Origin: Thalassovita sp.
GTDB taxonomy: Bacteria > Pseudomonadota > Alphaproteobacteria > Rhodobacterales > Rhodobacteraceae
Direction of reading: 5' to 3'
Length of the DNA stretch: 64,000 bases
NCBI GenBank assembly: GCA_029212905.1
Contig: JARGPB010000006.1
Span: 150,324-214,323 of the forward strand
A program made the position numbers and the translations under genes. How positions within the stretch are numbered: the first letter of the stretch is position 1; every line of letters begins with the position of its first letter. Below, piece by piece: positions 1-8,398 of the stretch. A model generated the notes under the pieces. That model searched no databases and was not told where the DNA came from. It worked only from the letters and a program-made list of their open reading frames with translations.

Positions 1-415
1 GCAGCTCCATTTCGTGATGCGGTATGCCTGCGTCGTCATATTCTGGCCCGCAGACACTGAAACCCAGTTTCTGATAAAACCCAGTCGCATAAACCTGAGC
101 ACCCAGGCGGATCGCCTGGACCCCGGTTTGAGCGCGCAGCCGGGTGATGCTTTCGGTAACCAATGCAGCACCCAGCCCCGTTCCGCGCTGTTGCTTCGCA
201 ACGCATATTCGCCCGATCCGCCCGACGTCACCTTCGATCAGCAGCCGCGCGGTCCCGGCAGGGATCCCGCCGACCGTCGCCAAAAGATGTTGGGCGCTGC
301 CATCCAGATCGTCCCATTCCTCGGCCTCGGATATGCCTTGTTCGACAATAAAGATGGCACGGCGCAGGGCATGAACGTCTTCCAGTTGGTCGACCAAGGC
401 TATTTGCCAGTTCAT
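1..415 (-). CDS. GNAT-family N-acetyltransferase, 3' end beyond window
   Basis: Reading from the ATG at 415 towards base 1 gives an open frame starting MNWQIALVDQLEDVHALR that leaves the window at about residue 138. It has GNAT hallmarks: an N-terminal motif with IFIVEQGISEAEEWDDLDG (the ElaA-like arrangement), an acetyl-CoA loop RICVAKQQRGTGLGAAL (Q-x-x-G-x-G), and the C-terminal motif YATGFYQKLGFSVCG. The family transfers acetyl groups from acetyl-CoA to amines; the substrate cannot be read from sequence. The ATG overlaps the dapE stop codon (TGA at 412-414), so the two are very probably one transcript with coupled translation. The end of the gene is not visible. Confidence 0.85.
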   Translation of the reverse strand, partial: MNWQIALVDQLEDVHALRRAIFIVEQGISEAEEWDDLDGSAQHLLATVGGIPAGTARLLIEGDVGRIGRICVAKQQRGTGLGAALVTESITRLRAQTGVQAIRLGAQVYATGFYQKLGFSVCGPEYDDAGIPHHEMEL

Positions 416-1563
416 GCAAAATAGTCCTGAAGGATGCGGGTATAGATCTGTTTCAACTGGTGGATTTGCGTGACGGGGACGCGTTCATCCACCTGATGCA
501 TTGTCTTGCCGACCAGCCCGAATTCCACCACCGGACAGTGGTGCTGCATGAACCGGGCATCCGATGTTCCGCCCGAGGTGGACAGTACCGGCGTCACGCC
601 CGTTTCAGCCTTTACCGCGTTGGCCACCAGATCCGACAACGCCCCCGGAGGCGTCACGAAACTCTCGCCGGAAATCTTCAGGGCCATGTCAATCGTCACG
701 TCGTACTTTTGCGCAACGGCGTCGGCCTCGGCCTGCAACCATTCGGTCAGGGAGCCGCTGGAATGTGCATCGTTGAACCGGATGTTCGCGGTTGCCTTGC
801 ATTGTGCGGGGATCACGTTGGTGGCGGGGTTGCCGGTGTCAAACGTCACAACCGCAAGGGTCGATGCATCGAAGTGATCGGTGCCTTGGTCCAGCTCGTG
901 GCTGGCAAGGCGGTCCACCAGGCGCGCCAGCGCCGGAACCGGGTTCTTGGCACGGTGAGGATAGGCCGCGTGACCCTGGACGCCGGTCACGGTGAAAAAC
1001 GCGGTCATAGATCCGCGCCGCCCGATTTTCATCATTTCCCCCATGTCGTTGGGGCAGGTGGGTTCGCCCACCAGGCAGGCGGACATCTGTTCATTCTGGG
1101 TATTCATCCAGTCCAGAAGGGCAACTGTGCCGTCCAGCGCGTCGCCTTCTTCGTCGCCGGTGATGGTCAGCATGACGGCGCCATCCGGAGGCGTCATGCG
1201 GACGAAATCCACAGCAGCTGCTGCAAAGGCTGCCACACCGGATTTCATATCCGTCGCGCCGCGCCCCCACATCATGCCGTCTTTGATCTCGGCCCCGAAC
1301 GGGTCGACTGTCCAGGCCGCCGCATCGCCCACGGGGACCACATCCGTATGCCCGTTGAATCCAAAGGTTCGCGCGTGGCCCTTGGCGCCCCAGCGGGCAA
1401 ACAGGTTTGATACATCGCCACGGTCCACACGGGTGCAATCGAACCCTGCGCTTTCCAGCAGGTCTTGTAACAGCACTAGCGCGCCGCCCTCTATAGGCGT
1501 GACTGACGGGCAGCGGATCAGTTGGGCGGTCAGCTCGGCGGGGTCAATCGGGGTGTTCGGCAT
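412..1563 (-). CDS. dapE: Succinyl-diaminopimelate desuccinylase DapE
   Basis: This 383-residue protein is an M20-family zinc hydrolase that removes succinate from N-succinyl-L,L-diaminopimelate in lysine and peptidoglycan precursor synthesis. Visible metal and catalytic motifs are GHTDVVP (His-72), GRGATDMKSG (Asp near 105), TGDEEGD (Glu pair near 140) and a C-terminal GGTSDARF plus the late metal His in GLVGKTMHQVDE. Length matches bacterial DapE. The stop overlaps the start of the acetyltransferase downstream. The gene is transcribed away from the Hint-domain gene beginning at 1734. dapD, a dapC candidate and dapF lie elsewhere in the window. Confidence 0.96.
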   Translation of the reverse strand: MPNTPIDPAELTAQLIRCPSVTPIEGGALVLLQDLLESAGFDCTRVDRGDVSNLFARWGAKGHARTFGFNGHTDVVPVGDAAAWTVDPFGAEIKDGMMWGRGATDMKSGVAAFAAAAVDFVRMTPPDGAVMLTITGDEEGDALDGTVALLDWMNTQNEQMSACLVGEPTCPNDMGEMMKIGRRGSMTAFFTVTGVQGHAAYPHRAKNPVPALARLVDRLASHELDQGTDHFDASTLAVVTFDTGNPATNVIPAQCKATANIRFNDAHSSGSLTEWLQAEADAVAQKYDVTIDMALKISGESFVTPPGALSDLVANAVKAETGVTPVLSTSGGTSDARFMQHHCPVVEFGLVGKTMHQVDERVPVTQIHQLKQIYTRILQDYFA

Positions 1564-1733
1564 GATGGTTCCTTTGGTTCCTTGGCTTAGGGCTATCGTG
1601 GATTGAGAAGATGCGCAAATCCTGCGGTGATTGCGGGATTCACGAACGAGTCAGCCTGTGATAAGAGTTATTGAAACGAGCAATTCGCAGACCGGGACAA
1701 CCCGGCCGCACTCAGGCAGACAGGACCATTGGT

Positions 1734-2822
1734 ATGAGCTGGATCGGGCTGACAGACCGGACCACGGCGCTGTTCAATACAGCCGGGCTGGAGCATCGCG
1801 CCGCGCCAACGCCTGATCTGGGTCCCGCCGATCTGTTGCCAACCGGCACACTGGTTTTGGAAACGGGCATTCCCGCGCATAGCCGCCCGCAGATGTTGCT
1901 GAGCTTTCATCATCTCTATCCATGGGAGCGGGGGCTGGCGCTGCATGCACTGCCCGACGGAGCTATTGTTCTGGTGGTGACACAAGGGGGCACTGTGTCC
2001 CGCACGGTACTGCGCCATGGGTTGGTCGGTCAGGGGTGCCGATTGCGGATTTCCTATATCTGGGACGCCCCGGCGCGATCCGGGCTTTTGTCAGTCAAGG
2101 CCTTGGGGACTGGACGGCATACCCTACAGCAGGTCAGTACGCCGGTACCGCTGAGCCTGGGGGATTTGCAAGCGTTATTCAAATTTCCGCTTTCCCATGA
2201 CATCGACCCCGAGGTTACCTTCTTGGCGTTGTCTGATCGCGCCGAGCCCGTTGGTCCCATGCCCACGTTGGCGCCAGATTTACCTGTTCTAACACCTACG
2301 GGGTACCGCCCGATTCAGGCGCTGAAACGCGGGGATCTGATCCGCACGGCATCGGGTGAGCAGGTGCCCGTTCTGGCCAACTTGCGGTATCAAGCTCCGG
2401 CTTGGGGCAGTTTCCGCCCAATCCGCCTGCGCGCGCCGTATTTTGGTTTGCAACGCGATATCACCGTCGCGCCTGATCAACGCCTTTGTGCCTCTGGGTC
2501 GGATGTCGAATTCCTGTTCGGCTACCCGTGTGTTTTGTTGCCTGCTCAGCATCTGGTCAGTGGAATGTCTGCTTTCTATGCCGAGAGCGGCCCATTGGTG
2601 ACTTGGCATCAGCTTTTGTTACCCGGGGTCGAGCCTGTCCTGGCGGCGGGGGCGCGGCTGCAATCCCTATACTTGGGGCGTATGCGCCGCTGTGCAGATC
2701 AGATGGCTGCCAGCCTTTTGGCGGGGTATGATCGGTCCCGTTTGCCCGAACACGCCCGTCCACCATTTCCGGTATTGCGCCCATTCGAGGCTGTCACCCT
2801 GTTGCAGCACAGGGCGGCTTAG
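1734..2822 (+). CDS. Hint-domain protein with degenerate active site
   Basis: I place the start at the ATG of MSWIGLTDRTT, giving 362 residues; an ATG-like start at 1671 would add a low-quality 21-residue extension. Residues about 183-320 match the C-terminal Hint (Hedgehog/intein-type) module of the protein at 4534-6108: TPTGYRPIQALKRGDLI against TPHGPRPIEELQIGDLV, and APDQRLCASG against SPNHRVLYRS. Both proteins end with LRPFEA. Here the nucleophilic Cys that opens the domain is absent (the aligned position is near Thr-178) and the conserved His of PNHR is Gln. Residues 1-180 are a domain I do not recognise. There is no signal peptide. The family is abundant in Rhodobacterales and its function is unclear. 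Confidence 0.8.
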   Translation: MSWIGLTDRTTALFNTAGLEHRAAPTPDLGPADLLPTGTLVLETGIPAHSRPQMLLSFHHLYPWERGLALHALPDGAIVLVVTQGGTVSRTVLRHGLVGQGCRLRISYIWDAPARSGLLSVKALGTGRHTLQQVSTPVPLSLGDLQALFKFPLSHDIDPEVTFLALSDRAEPVGPMPTLAPDLPVLTPTGYRPIQALKRGDLIRTASGEQVPVLANLRYQAPAWGSFRPIRLRAPYFGLQRDITVAPDQRLCASGSDVEFLFGYPCVLLPAQHLVSGMSAFYAESGPLVTWHQLLLPGVEPVLAAGARLQSLYLGRMRRCADQMAASLLAGYDRSRLPEHARPPFPVLRPFEAVTLLQHRAA

Positions 2823-2900
2823 CGCGCCGAATCCCCCTCAAAAACTTGCGAAAATGTCGCGACTGTCCTATTCGGGCGACAAATTGGGGATAATAGGTAA

Positions 2901-3956
2901 ATGCCGCGTATCATTTTGGCGCTGGTCGCAGTCATCGCGCTGTGGCCCGTGAAATCCATGTCGCAAGAGCTGGTGGTCGGGACCGTAACGCGGCCGCCGT
3001 TTTCCATGTCGTTGGCGGGAACTGACCTTGGGTTCTCGATTGATCTGTGGGATGCCTTGGCGCAGTCGATGGACCAACCCTATCAGATCGAACGGTTCGA
3101 TACGTTTTCGGGGATGTTGTCTGCGGTGGAAACCGGCGAGGTCGATCTGGCCATCGCCAATATCTCGATCACCGCGGCGCGCGAACAGGTGATGGATTTC
3201 AGTCAGCCGATTTTTTCATCCGGGCTTCAGATCATGACGCATGTGGATAACAGCGGATTGGCCTTGTGGAATACCCTGTTCAAGAAAGAGCTTATCCTGT
3301 CGGTGATCCTGGCGTTTGCGGCCTTGCTGGGGGTTGGGATGCTGATGTGGCTGCTAGAGCGTCGCCACCAAGAGTATTTCGATCAACCGGCTAAGAAGGC
3401 GATGTTCCCGGCCTTTTGGTGGGCGCTGAACCTGGTGGTGAACGGCGGGTTCGAAGAGCGCGTGCCTCGTACGTCTCTTGGGCGCCTGATGGGCGTTGCG
3501 ATGGTGATCACCTCTTTGTTCTTTGTGTCGGTTTTCGTGGCCTATGTGACGTCTGCCATGACGGTCGAGGCAATTACCACGTCGATCAACTCGGTTAACG
3601 ATCTATATGGTAAACGGGTAGGGACCGTCGCTGGGTCGACTGCCGCTGGGTATATGGACAAGCGCGATCTGGATTACGTGGAATACGACGGCCTGGACCA
3701 GATGCTGGCCGGGTTCGAAGGCAACGACCTGGATGCCGTTATTTTCGACGCACCGATCCTGGCCTATTACGTCAAGACCCGCGCGCAGGGGCGTGCGCAG
3801 ATGAACGGCGCGATGTTCTTGCGTGAAAACTATGGAATTGCAGCTGCGACCGGCAGTCCGTTGACCGAAAAAATCAACCGAAGCCTGCTTAGGCTGCGTG
3901 AATCCGGACAATACGAAGAGATCTACGAAAGCTGGTTCGGGCTGGAGCCGCAGTAA
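2901..3956 (+). CDS. Ionotropic glutamate receptor-like channel / periplasmic solute-binding protein
   Basis: The 351-residue protein has a signal peptide (about 1-21), a first lobe of an SBP_bac_3-type ligand-binding domain (22-118), a hydrophobic helix (about 129-151), a re-entrant-looking segment FPAFWWALNLVVNGGFEER (about 168-186), a second helix ending FVAYVTSAMTVEAI (about 193-222), and the second ligand-binding lobe to the C-terminus. This S1-M1-P-M2-S2 order is that of the bacterial GluR0 channel, and the end of the second helix resembles the SYTANLAAFLT signature of glutamate receptors. The canonical TVGYG filter is missing and is replaced by VVNGGFEE. Ligand and ion selectivity are unknown. 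It ends next to the convergent hypothetical gene at 3965. Confidence 0.78.
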   Translation: MPRIILALVAVIALWPVKSMSQELVVGTVTRPPFSMSLAGTDLGFSIDLWDALAQSMDQPYQIERFDTFSGMLSAVETGEVDLAIANISITAAREQVMDFSQPIFSSGLQIMTHVDNSGLALWNTLFKKELILSVILAFAALLGVGMLMWLLERRHQEYFDQPAKKAMFPAFWWALNLVVNGGFEERVPRTSLGRLMGVAMVITSLFFVSVFVAYVTSAMTVEAITTSINSVNDLYGKRVGTVAGSTAAGYMDKRDLDYVEYDGLDQMLAGFEGNDLDAVIFDAPILAYYVKTRAQGRAQMNGAMFLRENYGIAAATGSPLTEKINRSLLRLRESGQYEEIYESWFGLEPQ

Positions 3957-3964
3957 TCGGGTGA

Positions 3965-4336
3965 TCAGTGCTCGATCTGCTCGATGCCCTTGTCGCCATA
4001 CAGAGGCGTCATCTGGGCGACGACCACAGAGTTTTCATCCAGCGCGCGCTGCATTAGCTCTTGTTCGGCGGGATCAACGTCGTGGCCCTGCTCCAGCCGT
4101 TCGCTCAGCGTGCCATATCCGGTGACATCCAGTGGGGCCAGCTCGGCCTGTTTCAGGATCGCGACGGTTTCGCGAACGGCTTCGGCTTCGTCCACGCCGC
4201 TGGCATAGCACATCAGCGCGGCGCCGGTTGCGCCTTTGGGGAGCCCGTCACCGTCTTTCCGGCCGACCTGAACCAACAGTGTATAGACCTGCTGACGCGA
4301 AGGTTTCTTGGGTTTCCCAGCTTTCTGTTCGGTCAT
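3965..4336 (-). CDS. Conserved hypothetical protein
   Basis: I do not recognise a named family. The 123-residue product starts MTEQKAGKPKKPSRQQVYTLL, with a basic N-terminal segment and then an acidic helical body with heptad-like leucines and a stretch RLEQGHDVDPAEQELM. It has no signal peptide or membrane segment. Codon use resembles that of the neighbours, and the coding frame is better than the overlapping plus-strand frames. The start at 4336 has a G-rich sequence upstream (GGGG) as a possible ribosome site. It converges on the channel-like gene, 8 bases away. Confidence 0.7.
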   Translation of the reverse strand: MTEQKAGKPKKPSRQQVYTLLVQVGRKDGDGLPKGATGAALMCYASGVDEAEAVRETVAILKQAELAPLDVTGYGTLSERLEQGHDVDPAEQELMQRALDENSVVVAQMTPLYGDKGIEQIEH

Positions 4337-4533
4337 GACACGCCCCGTTCCGTTTCCCAGTCACATGCCGAAATCTGGGCAGAAGGTCCAGTGTAAACCG
4401 TGGGCGCGATCTGGGGCACGAACGCAAACGCCACGGATTTCCCTTAAATTGTCAGAAGAAACCCCACCCTGTGAAAGGGTTTCTGAAGGTTTCGCGCCTA
4501 GCCCCTTTGTACCTGTCAGCAAAAGGGGTGGAT

Positions 4534-6108
4534 ATGCCTACAGCATCGGAATTGCCAATCGATACCTCTGCTTCGGCCATGGATATGGCCGAGTCGATGT
4601 TTGGGTCCGGGGTCCAGATCGTGTCGGCCGACTATACCGGCCACAACGCGTCCTCGGGTATTTTCTCAGACGGGGACAGTGTTGCACCTGGGGTGACCCC
4701 GTCGGATACAGGCGTGATCCTGTCCACGGGGCAGGCGACCTCGATCACGAATAGTTCGGGCGATGCGAACAGCTCGTCTGGGACGTCCAGCAATATGCGC
4801 ACAGCAGGGGATGCCGACCTGAACGAAATCGCAGGGACGAACACCTATGACGCCGCGATATTCGAGGCGACATTCGTCCCTGATGGCAGCACCCTGACCA
4901 TGCAAGTGACATTTTCGTCCGAAGAATACCTGGAATATTGCGGATCGGGGTTCAACGATGCGGTCGGGATCTGGGTCAACGGGGTGCAGGCCGAATTGTC
5001 TGTCGGAGACGGCGATATTACCATCAATAACATCAATGATGAGAGCAACTCGAACCTCTATATCGACAATCCTGCCAGTGACGAGGTCGCGAACACCGAA
5101 ATGGACGGTTTCACCGTCACTTTGTCGCTGAATGCCACCGTCACACCAGGGGAGGAAAACACGATACGCATTGGTATCGCTGATGGTGGGGATGGATACT
5201 ATGACAGTAACCTGTTGATTGCGGGGGACTCTGTGCAATGTGCGCTGGTCGCCCAGGACGATGAAATATCGGTTCAGGTAGATGGGTCCGGCACATATGA
5301 CTTGTTGGGAAATGACAGCTCTAGCGCGGGGCCGACGCTGACAATTACGGCGATCAACGGTCAGCCGGTTGTGGCGGGGGATACAGTGACCTTGCCCACG
5401 GGCGAGGTGATTTTGCTGAACCCTGACGGCACGATCACCCTGTGGGGCGATGACGATTTGGAAGCTAGCGTTTTCACATACGAGGTCACCGACGACGATG
5501 GCAATACCGATATTGGTTATGTCACAGTCGAGACCACCCCCTGCTTTACCGCTGGGACGCTGGTTCAGACCCCTCATGGGCCCCGCCCGATTGAAGAGTT
5601 GCAAATCGGCGATCTGGTCCTGACCAAAGACAACGGGCTGCAACCTTTGCGTTGGATTGGAACCAGCACACGCCTTGCATTGGGCTGCGATGCGCCGGTT
5701 CGGATCACTGCGGGGGCGCTGGGCGCACACCAAGCAGTAGAGATCTCGCCGAACCACCGCGTGCTCTATCGTTCGCCACGCGCCTCTCTTTTGTTTGGTG
5801 AGCCCGAGGTATTGGTCAAGGCGCGCGACCTGCTAAACGGGTCTTCCATCACGCTCCGGGCGGATGGGCGGCCTGTCACATATGTCCATCTATTGTTCGA
5901 TCGGCACGAGATTCTGTCCGCCAATGGTCTGGATAGCGAAAGCTATCACCCTGGTCAGGAAACTCTGGATAGTTTCGACGCCGACACGCGCGAGGAAATC
6001 TTGCGTTTGATGCCCGGTCTGGCGGATGAGGCACAATGGGCTTACGGTCCGGCGGCACGTCTGTCCTTGCGCCCATTCGAGGCACAAGTTCTATTGGCTT
6101 CGGCATAA
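4534..6108 (+). CDS. Choice-of-anchor L / Hint-domain surface protein
   Basis: The start at MPTASELPIDTSA is chosen because AAAAGGGGTGGAT precedes it; an earlier in-frame ATG at 4471 adds a basic, poorly conserved extension. The 524-residue protein has an N-terminal choice-of-anchor L-like domain (about 20-240; SDTGVILSTGQA, TFSSEEYLEYCGSGFNDAVG), a bacterial Ig/VCBS-like domain with acidic Ca-binding character (about 245-330; DLLGNDSSSAG, YEVTDDDGNTD), and a Hint domain starting CFTAGTLVQTPHGPRP with intact Cys, and SPNHRVLYR with intact His. It ends LRPFEAQVLLASA. No classical signal peptide is visible, which suits type I secretion. Self-cleavage is possible but not shown. A bidirectional terminator follows. 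Confidence 0.82.
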   Translation: MPTASELPIDTSASAMDMAESMFGSGVQIVSADYTGHNASSGIFSDGDSVAPGVTPSDTGVILSTGQATSITNSSGDANSSSGTSSNMRTAGDADLNEIAGTNTYDAAIFEATFVPDGSTLTMQVTFSSEEYLEYCGSGFNDAVGIWVNGVQAELSVGDGDITINNINDESNSNLYIDNPASDEVANTEMDGFTVTLSLNATVTPGEENTIRIGIADGGDGYYDSNLLIAGDSVQCALVAQDDEISVQVDGSGTYDLLGNDSSSAGPTLTITAINGQPVVAGDTVTLPTGEVILLNPDGTITLWGDDDLEASVFTYEVTDDDGNTDIGYVTVETTPCFTAGTLVQTPHGPRPIEELQIGDLVLTKDNGLQPLRWIGTSTRLALGCDAPVRITAGALGAHQAVEISPNHRVLYRSPRASLLFGEPEVLVKARDLLNGSSITLRADGRPVTYVHLLFDRHEILSANGLDSESYHPGQETLDSFDADTREEILRLMPGLADEAQWAYGPAARLSLRPFEAQVLLASA

Positions 6109-6138
6109 AAACGCGCCCTATTTTCATGGGCGCGTTTT
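6108..6138. terminator. Bidirectional terminator between Hint gene and dapD
   Basis: AAAACGCGCCC pairs perfectly with GGGCGCGTTTT around a nine-base loop. The A-rich and T-rich flanks make it usable on either strand, between two convergent genes. Confidence 0.85.
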
Positions 6139-6158
6139 CAGAAATCATACATTGGGTG

Positions 6159-6986
6159 CTAGTCGCGCAGCAGTTCGTTGATCGAGGTTTTGGAACGAGT
6201 TTTCGCATCCACACGTTTCACGATCACAGCGCAATACAGGTGCACGCCATTTTTCGACGGCATCGAGCCGGACACAACAACCGACCCGGCAGGGACTTCG
6301 CCATACATGACTTCGCCCGTTTCGCGATCCAGAATTTTGGTCGATTGGCCGATGTAAACGCCCATTCCCAGAACGGCGCCTTCGCGGACGATGACCCCCT
6401 CAACCACCTCGGATCGCGCACCGATAAAGCAGTTGTCCTCGATAATGGTTGGGCCAGCCTGCATCGGCTCCAATACGCCACCGATACCTACGCCACCTGA
6501 CAGGTGTACATTTTTGCCGATCTGCGCGCAGGATCCGACAGTTGCCCAAGTATCAACCATGGTGCCTTCGTCCACATAGGCCCCAAGGTTTACAAAGGAC
6601 GGCATCAGCACCACGCCCGGCGCCACGAAAGCCGACTTGCGGACAACGCAATTCGGAACAGCGCGAAAACCTGCCGCTTTCCAATTGCTTTCATCCCAGC
6701 CGGCAAATTTGCTATCGACCTTGTCCCACCAGCCGCCGCCTTGCGGCCCGCCAGCTTGCATTTCCATATCTTTCAGGCGGAATCCCAGCAGAACGGCTTT
6801 CTTGGCCCACTGGTTTACATGCCAGTCACCACTGTCCATTTTCTCGGCTACGCGCAGCGAACCGGAATCCAACGCATTCAGCGTGTCCTCGATCGCCTCG
6901 CGGGTTTCGCCAGTCGTGGCGGGGGTGATGGTGTCGCGCGCGTCCCACGCGGCTTCGATGGCAGCTTCCAGCTGGTCATTCGACAT
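6159..6986 (-). CDS. dapD: 2,3,4,5-tetrahydropyridine-2,6-dicarboxylate N-succinyltransferase DapD
   Basis: DapD transfers succinyl from succinyl-CoA to tetrahydrodipicolinate, the step that commits the pathway to the succinylase branch. The start at MSNDQLEAAIEAAWDAR is preceded by a good ribosome site (GGGAGATACCC); the longer frame to 7085 is not supported. The 275-residue length is normal. The left-handed beta-helix hexapeptide region is visible from about residue 100 on (GVVLMPSFVNLGAYVDEG, GSCAQIGKNVHLSGGVG, DNCFIGARSEVVEG). The basic C-terminus KTRSKTSINELLRD is typical. It ends at the shared terminator with the Hint gene. Confidence 0.97.
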   Translation of the reverse strand: MSNDQLEAAIEAAWDARDTITPATTGETREAIEDTLNALDSGSLRVAEKMDSGDWHVNQWAKKAVLLGFRLKDMEMQAGGPQGGGWWDKVDSKFAGWDESNWKAAGFRAVPNCVVRKSAFVAPGVVLMPSFVNLGAYVDEGTMVDTWATVGSCAQIGKNVHLSGGVGIGGVLEPMQAGPTIIEDNCFIGARSEVVEGVIVREGAVLGMGVYIGQSTKILDRETGEVMYGEVPAGSVVVSGSMPSKNGVHLYCAVIVKRVDAKTRSKTSINELLRD

Positions 6987-7080
6987 GGGTATCTCCCTAG
7001 GGTCAGGCATTAAACTCGCATAGCCTATAAGGCCCCGCGCCTCTGATCGCAATGCAGCACTCGGTATGCACGCGCACACA

Positions 7081-7145
7081 TTCATCTTGCCAAAAATACT
7101 CCGGGGGGAGCCGCGCTTAGCGCGGCGGGGGGCTGGCCCCCTTTT
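7081..7145. repeat. Roseobacter-type intergenic repeat with two hairpins
   Basis: TTTCATCTTGC-type repeat half, three variable bases (CAA), then AAATACTC, directly followed by a hairpin GCCGCGC/GCGCGGC (7110-7126) and a second G/C hairpin GGGGG/CCCCC ending in CTTTT (7128-7145). It lies between dapD and the LOG-family gene. The last hairpin could act as a terminator on the plus strand. Related copies of the AT-containing core are at 16692, 16744 and 60395. Confidence 0.7.
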
Positions 7146-7225
7146 GCTCAGCCCAGGGCAAACGACTGGTCAATTCAAACCGGACCCGCTAGGTCTGAGG
7201 CAAAGGCGCAGACAGGAAAAATCAG

Positions 7226-8071
7226 ATGAATGACAACCGTACCAGCCCGTTTCGCGACGCGCATGTTGATCGCCGCACTGCCCGCGAGGTTCCGGATACT
7301 GCACAGACCCGTGCACCCTCATACAAGCTGGCTTTCGACGATTTCGATTTCATGTGCCGGGACGAATTGCGGCCGGTGCGTTTGCAACTTGAACTGTTGA
7401 AGCCACAGTTGATGCTTGATGAATACGGCGTCGAAAGCACTGTTGTTCTGTTCGGCGGTGCTCGTGTGCCAGCGCCTGAACGCAAGGATGCGGCCAAAAC
7501 CAAGACGCTGGCCGAGTTGTCGAAATACTACGAGGAGGCGCGCAAATTTGCCTATCTGGTGACGAAAGAGTCCCTGGATACCGGCAAGCACGACAACATT
7601 GTCTGCACGGGCGGAGGCCCAGGTGTGATGGAGGCCGGCAATAAAGGCGCTGCTGAGGCTGGCGGGAATTCGATCGGGTTGAACATTGTGCTGCCGCACG
7701 AGCAGGCTCCGAATGAATATGTCACGCCGGACCTGTGTTTCAATTTCCACTATTTTGCGATTCGAAAGATGCATTTCCTGATGCGGGCAAATGCGATCTG
7801 CGTGTTCCCGGGTGGGTTCGGTACATTGGACGAAATGTTCGAGGCGCTGACCCTGATCCAGACCGGGCGGATGAAGCGCGTGCCCTTCCTGTTGTTCGGA
7901 AAGGCCTTTTGGGACTCGATCATCAATTGGCAGGTCCTGGCCGAGGCCGGGACGATCTCGGCGGATGATCTGGATCTGTTCCGCTATGTCGAAACCGCGG
8001 ACGAGGCGTTTGAGGCCCTGCACAACTGGGATGGCGCAGGCCAAAAGCGCGAGCACATCCCCGGACGGTAG
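7226..8071 (+). CDS. LOG-family protein (TIGR00730; cytokinin riboside 5'-monophosphate phosphoribohydrolase-like)
   Basis: The 281-residue protein carries the Lysine-decarboxylase-like / LOG signature: GGGPGVMEAGNKGA (about residues 132-145) and PGGFGTLDEMFE (about 194-205), which build the nucleotide 5'-phosphate binding site in a Rossmann fold. Characterised LOG proteins cleave N6-modified or plain AMP to base plus ribose-5-phosphate. It belongs to the longer bacterial type with an N-terminal extension (residues 1-75). The start has AGGAAAAATCAG upstream. It is separate from dapD (divergent) and converges on a small gene at 8075. Confidence 0.88.
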   Translation: MNDNRTSPFRDAHVDRRTAREVPDTAQTRAPSYKLAFDDFDFMCRDELRPVRLQLELLKPQLMLDEYGVESTVVLFGGARVPAPERKDAAKTKTLAELSKYYEEARKFAYLVTKESLDTGKHDNIVCTGGGPGVMEAGNKGAAEAGGNSIGLNIVLPHEQAPNEYVTPDLCFNFHYFAIRKMHFLMRANAICVFPGGFGTLDEMFEALTLIQTGRMKRVPFLLFGKAFWDSIINWQVLAEAGTISADDLDLFRYVETADEAFEALHNWDGAGQKREHIPGR

Positions 8072-8074
8072 ATC

Positions 8075-8284
8075 TTAGTGCAGCAGGTCGGTTGGGACGG
8101 CGCAGATTTTTTGCTGACGCAGGTTTGCGATCACTTCGCCGTGGTCTGTGTCCATCACGCGATAGCCATAGCCCATTAGACGGAATTTCCATTCCCGCAC
8201 GGATACGGATTTTTCGCGTTCCTGACGGACCAGTTCCAGAACCGAATTGGTGATGTCGGGGGTGATGATCTCAATTTTTTGCAT
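8075..8284 (-). CDS. Small conserved hypothetical protein (69 aa)
   Basis: The start MQKIEIITPD is chosen because GGAGACAG precedes it; the longer frame to 8362 begins in a sequence without a ribosome site. The 69-residue product (MQKIEIITPDITNSVLEL through LRQQKICAVPTDLLH) has no membrane segment or known motif. Its composition and codon use are protein-like. Function unknown. It lies between the convergent LOG gene and the upstream rlmN. Confidence 0.6.
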   Translation of the reverse strand: MQKIEIITPDITNSVLELVRQEREKSVSVREWKFRLMGYGYRVMDTDHGEVIANLRQQKICAVPTDLLH

Positions 8285-8398
8285 TTTTCTGTCTCCGGTT
8301 AACTTGTTACTGGAAACAGTTTGTTGCCGGATTGGGGCCGGAAATGCCCCGGATTGGGGCATTTGTGTGAAATCTGAAACAATTTTCGCAACTTGCGC

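Noticed and set aside
460..1410. Long plus-strand open frame opposite dapE
   Set aside because: It lies wholly inside dapE, whose motifs are clear; high GC keeps the opposite strand open.
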